Shown one piece after another: positions 45,401 to 60,400 of a DNA stretch of 64,000 nt (the first letter of the stretch is position 1; every line of letters begins with the position of its first letter). The position numbers were made by a program, and so were the translations under genes. The stretch spans positions 20,272,545 through 20,336,544 of the forward strand of contig NC_090025.1 of assembly GCF_037176765.1 (NCBI RefSeq), read 5' to 3'. The notes beneath the pieces are model-generated. The model had not been told where the DNA came from, searched no databases, and saw only the letters and a list, made by a program, of their open reading frames with translations. This stretch comes from Anolis sagrei (taxonomy: Eukaryota; Chordata; Lepidosauria; Squamata; Anolidae).

Positions 45401-48400
45401 AAGCAGCTTACCTGTCCAAACATATGTCCCTCTATGATCCACCTCAGAGATTAAGATCGTCGAGGGAGGCCCTACTCTCAGTCCCACCCCCATCGCAAGC
45501 ACGACTTGAGAGGACAAGAGACAGGGCCTTTTAAGTGGTGGCCCCTCACCTATGAAACTCCCTCCCCAATGAAATTAGATTTGCCCCATCCTTCTTGACC
45601 TTCAGGAAATAACTGAAAACATGGTTTTGGGATTAGGTTTTTAGCCAGTAATGGAAGAAGTGTAATATGAGACTACAAATTAATATAATGATGATTCAGC
45701 CCTGGAATATGATTTGGATCATGTGATTTTAATTGATGTTTTAATGCTATGTTTTCAATGGGTTTGGTTTTAACTTTTTTGTTTATTTACCGATGTATTA
45801 ATATATGGCATTGAATTGTTGCCTTTGTAAGACTGTCCTGAGTCCCCTTTGGGGTTGAAAAGGGTGGGATATAAATATGGTAAATAAATAAATAAAGAAT
45901 AAATAATGTGGATTTTCTGCTTTGATAATCTAGATTATATGGCAGTATAGAAGGGGCCTAAGTGATCGAGTGTACTTAACTATGTACAGTACTTGATATT
46001 GGTTCTGATTTTCAACCTTGGAACAAATAATTTATTAACATTTTAATCATCTGTAGCATGTATTTTGACTTAAACTTCTTAACAGATTTCATGTTAGAGA
46101 GAATCCTGAGATGTCATTCCTGAGGGAAATAGTCCACATACCTTTTCAGGTGTTGCAGTCCACTGTACATCCTTGCTGAGACCTCCACACAGACACCTGT
46201 CAAGAACCTCAGTGTGTATTGCATTCGGTCATGTTGCCTCTTGTTCTATTAAGGAGGAGAACTCTTTGCCTGGGGTCAAAATGAATATGGCCAACTTGGA
46301 TTGGGAAGGAAGAGCAGCACTACTGGAGAACCACAGTTGGTGTGGCCACTTGAAAGCGTTCCTCTGGCCCAAATCGCAGCTGGTTCATCTCACAGCATGG
46401 CTCTATCTTTGTCCGGTACTGTATTTTCTTGGGGAAAGAATGCTTTTGGACAACTGGGACTTGGAGACACAGCAGGTGAGGAAAAACTGATATAAATGTG
46501 GTGGAATGCGTATCTGAGAAATACCTACCACAGCTAAATGAAAGGCGAGATATATCTCCTCTAACTAAGCCTCTAACAGCAAAGGTCTTTTTTACAAGTC
46601 TTTAAACACCCACCTAGACCTCCCTTTGACTTCATTCTCTGTCTAGCTGGGAGTTTTTTTAAGCAGCATCCCAGTGTCAAGGTAGAGGAGTATTTTTATA
46701 GTAAACAATGCAATCAATGTATTGTCGAAGGCTTTCATGGCTGGAATCACTAGGTTCTTGTGGGTTTTTTTGGGCCATATAGCCTGAAAAAACCACAAGA
46801 ACCTAATGCAATAAATCTTTTTTAATATGATTTTTATTGACACATTTCAAAATATATATACATAAAAAGAATATGGATAGAAAAAGGGTATAGTGAGCAT
46901 TGGAAAAGCATTTGGGGTGTGGGGAAAAGGATTTGGATATATAGTGCTAGGGAAGGAGAAGAAAGAAAAATGAAAAGAAAAGGGAAAAAAAGATAAAAAT
47001 TAAAATTAAAAAAAAAGGAATGGGGCATCAGAAAGTGTGTATGGGGGGAGATTTGGCTTCCCCAATTTTCTTTTCCAAGTCCTCATCTTAATTTTTGTCT
47101 ATTGTTTCTTACTTGCCACATCGGCTTCGCCATCGGTGTTTCTTTTTGGTCTATCTATTTTTTTCCATCCCACACTGTTAGTGTGTTGTCAATGCTGTTT
47201 TTCCATATATTCATCGAACAGTTTCCAATCTGTTTTCTTAACCGGTCTTCCTGTAAAATCTTTCAAATAAAAAGTCAATTTATTCATATCTCTTATTTCC
47301 TCAACCTTGTTTAACCATTCTTCTTCTGTTGTAATTTCATTGGATTTCCATTTTCTAGGATACACTATTCTGGCCGCAATAGTCAAATAGTCATTGTTTG
47401 TGTCCAGTACTATATCTTCATCCGTGATTCCTAGTAACACAATAAATCTTGATGCATCCATATTGTAGAATTAGTGCAGTTTGGTGAGGCAACAGCGTAC
47501 TTTGGCAGACAAGGCTAAAGTCCTTGGAAAACAACTCCTGCATTGATTTCATAGCATTGAGCCTTAACAGTTCAAGTGATGTTGAACTGCATTCATTTGA
47601 CAAGGTAGATGCATCCTTAGCCTCTTGTTATTGTTGATGCGTACAATACAAACATACAACCAGCAACATCTATTTAAATAAAAATGTAATGTTGGTTTGT
47701 GGGATTAACATAACTCAAAAACCACTGGACAAATTGACACCAAATTTGGACACAATACATGTATCAGGCCAACAAGTGACCATCACTCATAAAAACATTG
47801 AGAAACACAGCAGAAGAGACTTAAAAAGCCAAAAAACAAAAATGCATTACAACACATGTGCAAAACCACACATATATACGCAAACTCACATATACACATA
47901 TATATACACACAAAACACATATACACAGACTGGTCCACAGCAATGCATGGCAGGGAATGGCTAGTTTTACATAAAATTCCAGTTGTGTATATAAAGGTAG
48001 ACAAAATTATTTCCAGGTATAGTGATAAACTATTTTATTATCTGTTTTTCTTCTTAAATACTGTATGTATTGGTAATCTTTCAGCATGGCTCCATTTAAC
48101 ATTTGATTCTTATTTCAGACAGATGCTTCCCTATGCATGTGAAGGCCTTGGAAGATAAGAAAATAGCATTCATTTCATGTGGTGGAGAACACACTGCAGT
48201 TCTATCAAAGGTTTGCATGGGTTTCAGAACTTCAGCAATTTTTTAAAAGTCACCACAGACTAGTGCCCCCCCCCCCAACGTTCATAGGCCATAGTGCAAA
48301 AAAATATAGTTTGACCTCCATATTCATGGATTCTGCATCCATCAGTCATCACTCTGCCAAACATGAAGGTGTCTCATCAAATAACAAATCCCAGGATTCC

Positions 48401-51400
48401 ATAGCATTGAGCCATGGCAGTTAAAGTGGTGTCAAACTGCATTAATTCGACAGTGTAGAGGCACACCCAGTCATTAATGGAACTGGACCAAGCCTAAAGA
48501 AACTATCTCAAATTGATGTATGAATCAAAGCAATTTATTCAAATTTATATAAGCATATAAAGGTATAGCAATGCTGTGTTACAAGCCATGCAAATGTATA
48601 GAAGTCCTCATTTTCTTTATAGAAAACAGACAAATCATGAAGAACTATGAATTTTTAAATGGTCTGATATTGCAAAAACATTGCCACCTGGGGTCTCTCT
48701 AAGAGAGAAAGGCAAAATATGAAACCAATACATAAAAATAGAAGGAATCAACTGAATATGTTATAGAGAATAACACATTATCAATTCAAAAATGTCCATT
48801 TCCAGTATGCTGAGCCAGATGGTGTAATAGTTTGAGTGTTGTACTATTGTGTGACTGTGGAGCAGAACAGATAACTCCACATCTGTATGCTTGTCTACTA
48901 TGCCCTGCTTCATGTACAGAGGAAGAACTTTTGGAGGCTACAGACAATGCCATTGCTGTTGCCCGGTTTTGGTCAAAAGATATTTAGCCGCCTATTTTTA
49001 TCAGTTTTATACTAATTTATGCAATGCTTTTGATACGAAATAATAAACTTTATGGGAACGGTTTTAAATTTCCACTTGGCCATGGAAACCCACTGGCTGA
49101 TCATGGGCATGTCACACACTCTCAGCTTCAGAGGAAAGCAAAGACAAATTGCCTCTGAAAAAAGTTTGCCAAAAAACCCCCCACCATCATACATTTGCCA
49201 TAGGATTGTCATAAGTCAGAAAACAACAAATTGTGGTCCCAAAATTAAATTGTCCAAGCTCTGCCAAAGATCCTGGTCATTGTACCATCATGTGTACTGT
49301 TGTCTCATCTGTATTCAGAGAGAATTTCCCATGCAAAGAGCAGCAGTAGAGAATTGGATGATTTCTTTAACCTCTTGCCCTACCTTGACAAATGTTCCTT
49401 CTCTATGAATTATCAGCAGTTGTTTGTGCTGAGGAGTGACCTTATTTTCTTTTGTCTATGAAGGATGGGATGGTCTGCACCTTCGGAGCTGGTAGCCATG
49501 GACAACTTGGTCACAACTCCAGGCGCAATGAGCGGTTTCCACGTCTGGTGACAGAGCTGTTTGGGGCTCGAGTATCTCAGATAGCTTGTGGAAGGTAAGC
49601 AGGAACTAATTATTAGCATTGTTAAATATTATTTTAAGATGCACCATAGTACAATTTGTCCTGCTTTAAAAGCTACCAGTATTTATGTCAGGAAAGGCTT
49701 CTCACCGTCGAAAGTGACCCCAAATCTTAGGAGCCCCCGGTGGCACAATGTGTTAAACCCTTGTGCCGGCATAAGTGCTGACTGAAAGGTCGGAGGTTCA
49801 AAATTGGGGAGCCGAGTGAGCTCTCGTCTGTCAGCTCCAGCTTTCTCGTGGAGACATGAAAGAAGCCTCGCATAGGATGGTAAAACATCCAGGCATCTCC
49901 TGGGCAACATCCTTGCAGACGGCCAATTCTCTCACACCAGAAGCAACTTTCAGTTTCTGAAGTTGCTCCTGACACACACAAAATAGGTTGATCCTGATCC
50001 ACTACACAGAGGAAACCACCAAATGCTTGACAAAAACCTTTCACTTCCATAGTAAAAGTTGTTTTGGGAGTTAGGCTTGGGAACATTTGATGTCAATAGA
50101 GCTTCCACATATAATTTTCCTTTAATTCTGCTAACAGATGGCACACTCTTGTCTACGTCCCAAACCTGGGAGAAGTCTATTCTTTTGGATCTGGAGCAGA
50201 AGGACAGCTTGGAAAGGGGGAGAAATGTGACCAACTAATACCGCTTCCTCTGGATTTGACTGTGAATGGCCAAACGATGATCCGAGGTAAATCGTGTGCT
50301 TTTTTTGTACACATATAGTTGGAATCAAGACAATTCTAAATTTAAGAACCACCTTTAAGTTGGTGTTTCCCATTAGCTACAGCTGGTCTTCCACATTCAG
50401 AGCTTCCACTTCTGCAGATTTAGTATTTGCAGATTAAATCAATATGTTCTTCTAGGAATCTCTAGGACCTTGAGCATGACTCTGTGATAAGCCCCATCCA
50501 TAGAGTGTTGGATGACCTATAGATTTGTAAAGGGAACACTTCTGTAGGCATTTACAGGTCCTCCAATGTGATTCTCTGGTCACCTTTTGGAAAAAGTTGA
50601 CCACAAAGTTGTGCTGAAAGACTTATAGATTTCTAGAAATGTGTTCTTTCAGATAGAAAATATTTTTATTCATTGTTTTTCTACTTTTGTGAGGGTCCTG
50701 CAGCAAATGTAGAGTGAGGCCAAATTATATGGAGGAATTAAAGATCAGGAAAGAAATGGACAGAAGGGGAGAACAGCTACTTCAAGAGAAAATGACAAGA
50801 CTAATAATTCTGTAAACATAATTTGTCTTATGGTTGTCATTGTAATTTAAAGAAGCCGTGGTATCACAATGGGTTAAACCCTTGTGCCAGCTGAACTGCT
50901 GACTTGAAAACTTAAAGGTTGGTGGTTTGAATCCGTGAGATGGGGTGAGCTCCCGTCTGTCAGCCCGAACTTCCCACGCAGGAACAGGAGAGAAGCCTAC
51001 CACAGGATGGTGATACATCCGGGAGTCCACTGGGCAACTTCCTTGCAGACAGCCAATTCTCTCACACCAGAAGCGACTTGCAGTATATTCTCAAGTCACT
51101 TCTGACGTGATAAAAAACAATTGTAATTTAATGAAACATTTCTGATTTCTGGCCAAATAATAAGAATAGCTCACAATTGTTTAAATAACTTGTTTAAATA
51201 ACTTGTGATCAACTGCTTAATATCTATTGCAGGAAAGAATATCCCAGAGGAAATGGTTAAAGTCATTGCTGGAGAGGATCAAAGCATTGTGCTTCTATTA
51301 AAAGAAAAGGTGAGCCATAGTGAATGGAAAAACTTGGTGGGACTGACAAGTCTACTGACAAATATGAAAGATACTGAGACACGAAAATGCTTAAATATTG

Positions 51401-54400
51401 GATTGCGGAGGACTCCACTTCAGCAGCAATAATTTGAAGGGAAGTAACTCTGCATTTATTGAACACAACCCTGAATTTCTGGAAAGGCTGAAATACATCC
51501 TTATCCTCCATAGCATGTTTTAAAAGACAACTTAAATATTTATGGAATCATAACAGCACAATTTCCACATTATTCTGGTCATAGTGACCATATATAATTT
51601 GACACATTCATTCCAAACTTCACTTGGGGCTCTGCTGTGAAGTCACCGGAAGACGGAAAAAATACTTAGCATATGAAATCATATTCTGGTTTTTGTCTTA
51701 TTTTCTGCAGCAAAAATATGCAAATTTAAGCCGAACACTTGCCAGAGTAGAGGAGGAAAAGACTGAAAAGTGGATTTCTAATTCGGATCCTAAATGCTGG
51801 CAGAACATAGAACAGTAAGTCTCTGCTGGATTTTTACAGTCGCTGTTTTAAGAAAGTAGTTCTGTGCCAATCTTTGTCATAGTTTGGTTTTTATGGCATA
51901 ACATTCCTAATTACAAACCAAAGAGAAGAGTACAATATTTAGTATATGTGGAATGTAGGATTAGGGAGTGGATGGCGAGGAACACTGTGAGTTTCATTAC
52001 AGCGACATTTAGAGAATTACAATATTCTCACTTCTAGTTTAATGGGTTTGTGGGAGCTATTTTTGCAGTGTTGGATGTCTCAGGAATTCTTGGGCTTAAA
52101 TAAGAAATGTCATGTTTTGAGGTTCACCATCTAGCCTTGTGCGCTACTATCATTTTTTGTACCCAGGATGAAAGTCCTCTTAAGGAATAGAACAGGGTAA
52201 GCCTTTTTGCTTCAGACCCAGAAATAGATGGAGATTTATTAGACAAGACTAACTAAACAGGACAAGCATGGTCTAAGTTCTAGCCCACCTCCTCTGTTTG
52301 GTCAAAAGAAGAGTGCCTTCTGTCTGAGCTACTTCCAGGAATGCATATACACTGGAAAATCAATGCAGCTTGATACCACTTTAACTGCCATGGCTCAATG
52401 CTATGAAATCCTGGAAGCTATAGTTTGAAGAGGCACCAGCTCTCTTTGGCAGAGAAGTTTAAGACCTTTAAAAACTGCATCACTGATAATTCCATAGCAC
52501 TGAACCATGACAGTTAAAGTGGTGTTAAACTGTATTAATTCTAGAGTGTAGATGTATCCTAGGCCTATTTTCCAGGTCAAGCAAGTTAACCCAGAGATTG
52601 GAGCACCCAGTGGCACAATGGGTTAAACCCTTGTGCCAGCAGGACTGAAGACCGGCAGGTTGGAAGTTCGAATCTGTGGAGAGTGCAGACAAACTCCCTC
52701 TGTCAGCTCCAGCTCCCCATGTGGGGACCTGAGAGAATTCTCCCACAGGGATGGTAAAACATCAAACATGCTCATGATGTAAAATAAGAGAAAGGGAAGA
52801 GACAGCCAATCTATTGCTACTCTTTCCTCTGTTGCCTCTTTTCCCATCTTTTTCTATTATGGAAAAGCAAGCCATGCATGATGTTGATTATGTCAGTAGA
52901 AAAAGGAAAAACAAGGAGGCGATAGGACCTCTTCGAGGAGAAGATGGGGCAATGCTGACAGGGGATAGGGAAAAAGCAGAAATACTTAATGCCTTCTTTG
53001 CCTCGGTCTTCTCACAAAAAGAGAGTCTTCAACCTCAGCAAGATGGAGTGGATGAGGGTTTGGAGGACATCCAACCCCAAATTGGGAAAGAAGTCGTCCA
53101 GGAATACCTGGCCGCTCTTAATAAGTTCAAGTCCCCAGGGCCAGATCAACTACACCCCAGAGTATTGAAGGAACTAGCGGAAGTCATTTCGGAACCATTG
53201 GCAACCATCTTTGAGAGTTCTTGGAGAACGGGAGAAGTTCCAGCAGATTGGAGGAGGGCCAATGTGGTCCCAATCTTCAAGAAGGGAAAAAAGGACGACC
53301 CAAACAACTACCGTCCGGTCAGCCTCACGTCGATACCGGGCAAGATTCTGGAAAAGATTGTTAAGGAAGTGGTCTGCAAACACTTAGAAACAAATGCAGT
53401 CATCGCTAATAGTCAACATGGATTTATCAAAAACAAGTCATGTCAGACTAATCTGATCTCTTTCTTCGATAGAGCTACAAGCTGGGTAGATGCAGGGAAT
53501 GCCGTGGATGTAGCGTACCTGGATTTCAGTAAGGCCTTCGACAAGGTCCCCCATGACCTTCTGGCAAGGAAACTAGTCCAATGCGGGCTAGGCAAAACTA
53601 CGGTGAGGTGGATCTGGAACTGGTTAAGTGGACGAACACAGAGAGTGCTCACTAATGCTTCCTCTTCATCTTGGAAAGAAGTGACAAGTGGAGTGCCGCA
53701 GGGTTCCGTCCTGGGCCCGGTCCTGTTCAACATCTTTATTAATGACTTAGATGAAGGGCTAGAAGGCATGATCATCAAGTTTGCAGACGACACCAAATTG
53801 GGAGGGATAGCCAATAGTCCAGAGGACAGGAGCAGAATTCAAAACGATCTTGACAGATTAGAGAGATGGGCCAAAACTAACAAAATGAAGTTCAACAGCG
53901 ACAAATGCAAGATACTCCACTTTGGCAGAAAAAACGAAATGCAAAGATACAGAATGGGTGACGCCTGGCTCGAGAGCAGTACGTGTGAAAAAGATCTTGG
54001 AGTCCTCGTGGACAACAAGTTAAACATGAGCCAACAATGTGACGTGGCGGCAAAAAAAGCCAATGGGATTTTGGCCTGCATCAATAGGAGCATAGTGTCT
54101 AGATCTAAGGAAGTAATGCTACCCCTCTATTCTGCTTTGGTTAGACCACATCTGGAATATTGTGTCCAATTCTGGGCGCCACAATTCAAGAGAGATATTG
54201 ACAAGCTGGAATGTGTCCAGAGGAGGGCGACTAAAATGATCAAGGGTCTGGAGAACAAGCCCTATGAGGAGCGGCTTAGGGAACTGGGCATGTTTAGCCT
54301 GAAGAAGAGAAGGCTGAGAGGAGATATGATAGCCATGTATAAATATGTGAGAGGAAGCCACAGGGAGGAGGGAGCAAGCTTGTTTTCTGCTTCCTTGGAG

Positions 54401-57400
54401 ACTAGGACGCGGAACAATGGCTTCAAACTACAAGAGAGGAGATTCCATCTGAACATTAGGAAGAACTTCCTGACTGTGAGAGCCGTTCAGCAGTGGAACT
54501 CTCTGCCCCGGAGTGTGGTGGAGGCTCCTTCTTTGGAAGCTTTTAAACAGAGGCTGGATGGCCATTTGTCAGGGGTGATTTGAATGCAATATTCCTGCTT
54601 CTTGGCAGGGGGTTGGACTGGATGGCCCATGAGGTCTCTTCCAACTCTTTGATTCTATGATTCTATGATTCTAGGGAGCTATGCTTGAGAATGGACTCTA
54701 ACAGAGAAACAGAAATCAACTCAGAATAACTCAGAGCAGATGCCCCTTGTCACTTGCAAGAAATGCTGAATGCCAAAAACAAAAGCTAAAAGACTACTGG
54801 TACTTTGTTCTTTTTTGCCAAACAGGGAAATTAAGCTGATCTTCTCATCTGCCGCTTGCATCAACGGAAGCTTTCAAGAGAAGAGGTAAATTGCATTCAT
54901 TTGAGGATCTACTGATTCGGTCAACAATAACTGAGATTAAACTTGGGTGGGTTTTTCTTTTAATGATTAGCAAGAATATGTGAAAATTCTGTGGGCATCT
55001 ACAGACATGCGTTATCACCAAGCAGGCAAATAGGGCTTGCAAAGTGTTCAGAATTGATACATTTTCACAAGCAAGGGAAGAGTCTGTGATTGTAACTGGT
55101 CCATGGTCTTTCTGGCAGAGAGAAAACATGCAGAACATCCTCGAAGGGTGCCAATGTGGATATGCCAGCAGTATTCCTTTTCTGTGAAAAGATTGCTGCT
55201 AAGCCTAAAATCATCACACAGGTAAGACTCAACCCTGAAATCTGATATATCAGGATAGAAAAGGGCAGTTTCAGATTTTTGTCCGATAGGAAAAGCAGAA
55301 CAACTTCCTTCCATTAAAACCAATATCCAAAGGACACTGACTATGGAAATCACACAGGAGGACATAGACATTCCTAGAGAAATCATATTAATCAAATCCA
55401 ATCTGCAAAGGTGGATTGTCATTTATGAGGTCCAATTTCTGGTAGAACATTTTGCACGGGAGAATCCTGGGGGAATTAAAACTGAGTATTAAAAACCAAT
55501 GCTATATTAAACTGAATTTACTACTCTAGAGCAAGCTTTTTATTGCTGTCATGTTTTTCCCCTCTGGAAGATGTTGAAGGCCCTTCGGAAGCTTCTCAAC
55601 TCTCTCTCATGTATTCCTGCCTCTCCTGAAGCACTCAGACTCTTCCTCATTGTGCCTGTCCTCCTACGGAAGGAGGATGTTACGTCAGATTGTCTCCTTG
55701 GTCAACTGGCACAAGTGATCTGCAAACTTCCAGAGAAGGACAAGAAAGTCCTTGGTAAAGCTGGTTTATTCATTTCACTTAAATAATTTTGATAATATTA
55801 AATACTCATACTTTAAGGTCCTTCAGGTGTTCTGAAATATAAAGGAAGGTAACACTTAAAGAACAATTGCCCCTGAACTTTCTGCAGCCCTGGATGGCTG
55901 TGAGTTTTCCAGACTTTATGGCCATATTCCAGAAGCATTCTCTCCTGACATTTCACCCACTTCGATGGCAAGCATCCTCAGAGGATGTGAGGTCTGTTGG
56001 AAACTAGGCAAGTGAGATTTCTATATCTGTGGATATCTAGCGTGAGAGAAAGAACTTGTGTGTGCTTGAGGCAAGTGTGAATGTTGTAATTGGACACCTT
56101 GATTAACATTGAATGGCCTTGTAGCTTCAAAGCCTGGCTTATTGCTGCCTGGGGGATCCTTTGTTGGGAGATGTTAGCTGGCCCTGATTGATCCTTGTCT
56201 GGAATTCCCCTGTTGTTCTTTATTTACTGTCCTGATTTTAGAGTTTTTTAAAATACTGGTAGCCAGATTTTGTTCATTTTCATGGTTTTTTCCTTTTTGT
56301 TGAAATTGTCCACATGCTTGTGGATTTCAATGGCTTCTCTGTGTAGTCTGACATCGTAGCTGTTATAGTGGTCCAGCATTTCTTTGTTCTCAAATAATAT
56401 GCTGTACCCAGGTTGGTTCCTCAGGTGCTCTGCTATGATTGACTTCTCTGGTTGACTTAGTCTGCAGTGCCTTTCATGTTCCTTGATTCGTGTTTGGTGG
56501 TCCCTATGTAGACTACTCAACAGCTGCATGGTATACAGTAGACTCCTTCAGAGGATGCCTGTCATAGATGTGGGAGAAACATCAGAAGAGAATGCTTCTG
56601 GAACATGGCCATACAGCCTGGAAAACTTAGAGTAACTCAGTGATTCTGGCCATGAAAGCCTTCGACAACACATTTTCAGCAGTCTGTTTTGCTTGCAGTG
56701 ATGTCTAGCTTGCTTTTAAGGGTAGAGTCCTTTAAACAAGAAAAAATGGTTATAATAACGCCATTTATTTGCCCCTTCAGATAATAAAATATGGAGAGGG
56801 GCGTTTTTTCATCTTCCAGCGAGAATATATCAGATTGACTAAGGCTCTGGGAAACTAGGATTTGAATCCTGGCTCAGCCATGGAAGTTAATTGGGCAATC
56901 TTGGGCAACTCTCAGAGGAAAGCAATGGCAAGCCTTCTCTGAATACACATTGACAAGAAACCCCTAGGATAGGGTCACCATACGTTGGACTGGACTTGAA
57001 GGGTCAGAACAATAGGGACACATCTCTACCACAAGTATTTGTGTGCTTAGCTCCAGGACTGCAATGTATACTCATCTGCTCTCTTTACAGAATCCTGGTG
57101 GTCTAATCTAGACGTCATGTTCTTCAAGGATCTAGTGGGCATGTATCAAAGACTTATCAGTGCCAATCTCTCTTCTGTCATTAAACACCTGAGATGTTTA
57201 GAGAGTGTAAACCTATCAGTGGACTTCATTTCGTCTCTTCAAGTTCTACAGATGCTTTATGAGGTAGGGAGACCTTGAACGGTAAAGTTTGAGGCATTGT
57301 ATGAGAGAGTCTCAACATTTCCTAACTGAAGGATCGATGAAATATTTGTTCTATACCCCCACTTTCTCTGTGACGACCTGGGAACTACGTACCAATGGCT

Positions 57401-60400
57401 TTATGGTCAACTAGCAACCTACTGATAACTCAGAAACCCACTGATCTAGGTAGAAGAGGGAATGGGCTGTTAGGGAAGAGGAGGAAAAGGCAATGCGGGG
57501 GACGAAGGCAGCACCTTGACTACTACTGACCTCGACCCCAATTGATTATCACCAGAGATTACTAAAAGGGAATATCAGAGCTTAGAATTACCCAGCCGAC
57601 ATGCTTCAATATGCTCCCTAGGTTAGCTGGGGAGACTTGGTTTGAGGGTCTACACCTGATGGAAAACAGAGTTGGTGGAACTTCTCTAGAACTGCACTAT
57701 CTCCTTAGAACTCCCTTGTGCAAGGAAGTCTACCTGGTTTTGAGTGTTGAATGTGGGATCGGAAAGAACCATGGTGCAGCTAATTAGTAGCCAGCTGCAT
57801 TAAATCACTATTGACCAAGAGGCCATGAGTTCGAAGCCAGCTCAGGTCAGAGTGAGCTCCTGACCATTAATAGTCTAGCTTGCTGTTGACCTATGCAGCC
57901 CGAAAGACAGTTGCATCTGTCAAGTAGGATATTTAGGTACTACTTTACATGGGGAGGCCAATTTAACTAATTTGCGATGCCATAAAAATCTCCAGCAGCG
58001 TGAAAAAGAATGAGGAAGTACTCCATCAAAGGACCCGGTGTCACAAGTGGGCTGTGAAGTGACAGCTCCCTTGGTGGCTGGAATTGAGCATACCCTCATG
58101 AAGCTGAAGCTGGAATGTTAAATTGCCTCTGTGTCTGTCTATATATGTTGTGTGCCTAATGGCATTGAATGTTTGCCATGTATATGTGCATTGTAATCCG
58201 CCCTGAATCCCCGGCAGGGTGAGAAGGGCTGAATATAAATACTGTAAATAAATAAACTGGCTTTTGCAAAATCATGAAGCTCACAATGTGACCACAAGCC
58301 AATAACTGTCTGTCAGGTTGACTTTAAAATAAGCAGCAGTGAGGGAATTACACATGCTCCTTTCAGATTGATAGAAACATAACTCTGATTTTTTTAAAAA
58401 TTGGGCATTTTTGAAAATGAGGCAGTTTCTTTAAGGTTGTCTCGCTGATTTTGTCTTCCATTGTACTGTTACTACCGAACCACAGTATTTTGCAGCAAGT
58501 TCCACATATATCCTGTTAATCTTTGTTTGCATTCATAAATTCAGGTAAATTGCAAGACCAACTTCAGAATCCAAGAAAGCAACTTTTACATTCCTGAATT
58601 AAAAAGAATGCTGACTCCTCCAAGTATGAATAATATATGGAACGAGGAACAAGTAAGTAGCAATTGAAGTTGTTCTTACCTTTAGGAGTCAAGTGTCATT
58701 TCCTCCTGTTTTTTATTCTTCAAATTCAGATTTATTCCACTGTATTATAAATATTAGTGAGCCAGTGTGTGTAGTGGTTTGAGCACTGGACTATGACTCT
58801 GAAGACCAGGGTTAGATTCTCCACTCGATCTTGGAAACCCAATAAGTGACTCTGGGTGAGTCACACATGGTTTTGGATGAATCACCTCATAATAAGGTTT
58901 CCTTTGGGTCTCAATAAGTTGAAAATGACTTGAAGGCATACAACAACTATGACTGTAAATACCAGTATCTAGGTGAAACTTTCCAAAAATGCCATTTCTA
59001 ACATCTCAAACTTTCCCAGACCACTAAAACAAAAATAAATATGAATATCCACAATACCGAGGCCAGCAGTGATAGCAATGCTAATATGCATTACTTCTAC
59101 GATGTAATAAAATAATAATACATTTACTTATGTTCCACTCTATCTCCCTGAGGGGATTACAGTATACACATATATAGGCAAACATTCAATGCCTTTTTAT
59201 ACAGTGAACAATGACATAAAGGTAAAGGTTTTTCCCTGACATTAAGTCCAGTTGTGTCTGACTCTGGGGGTTGGTGCTCATCTCCATTTCTAAGCCGAAT
59301 AGCCAGCGTTGTCCGTAGACACTTCCAAGGTCATGTGGCCAACATGACTGCATGGACTGCCGTTACCTTCCTGCCGGAGCGGCACCTATTGATCTACTCA
59401 AATTTGCATGTTTTCGAACTGCTAGGTTGGCAGAAGCTGGGGCTGACAGTGGAAGCTCACACTGCCCCTCAAATTGGAACCTGTGACCTTTTGGTCAACA
59501 AGTTTAGCAGCTCAGCGGTTTAACCCACTGCTCCACCGGGGGCCACCGAACAATGACATACAATACACAAACAAAGGCAAAGGTTTCCCTTTCCATCTCC
59601 GGCGTCTGGAGATGATGCTCAGCCCTAGTCATATAGAGGTGCTCTTGTTCCATTTTCCATGCTGAGAAGCCTGTTGTCCATAGACCCTCCTGGTCATGTT
59701 TTGCCGGCATGGCTGCAGGGAGCCTTTTGCTTCTTGCTGAGGCGGTACCTATTAATCTACTCACATTACATGTTTTCAAACTGCTAGGTAGGCAGAAGTT
59801 GGGGCTGACAGCAGAAGTTCACCCTGACATGAACTGCCAACATTCTGGTCAGCAAGTTCTTCTGCAGCTAGCAGTTTAACTCACTGAGCTACCACGACCC
59901 CTTTATGTAGATGTACCCAAAGCTATTAGAAAGTTGGCCATCTATGTCGCGAAAGGGAAATATTGTTTCACTGAAAGTGTTTCAAAATATTGTTTTTTTC
60001 TCTGTTTTCTCTTGTACAACTTTGGAGCAGCTGATCCGAAGACTTACTTCAAAGGGAGATGAACTCAAGGTAGGGATTACTTGCTCTGTATTTTGTCATG
60101 CTCTAGTCTCTCTGGTGTCATTAACTGATTAGCTGTCTTGCCTTTCCATGTTTATCTCAGCATGAATTTTTCTTCCCATTTAACATGCTTTTACTTTGCT
60201 ACCCCTTTCCTACAAGAGACTCGAATGCTATTTGCCAAGAAGCATCTTGATTAGGGCCACCATATGCAGGTATTCCTGCAATGACTAAAAAGCCTAGGTG
60301 TTCTAATCTGAAGAAACGTTTTGTCTTTCTGGCTGAAATTATGTCACTTCAATCTGACTGTAACAGCTGTTCAACACTGGAATAAGCTGCCTCCGAATGT

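Noticed and set aside
47860-47935. CACATATA-rich stretch as a regulatory array
   Set aside because: Simple tandem microsatellite-like sequence without a conserved site pattern.
49737-49810. tRNA-like head with A/B box
   Set aside because: It is the 5' part of a SINE, followed by SINE body and tail, not a tRNA gene. The same holds for the other SINE heads.
56248-56529. GIY-YIG-like frame as a homing or repair endonuclease gene
   Set aside because: Flanking repeats and the short degraded frame show it is part of a Penelope-like element.
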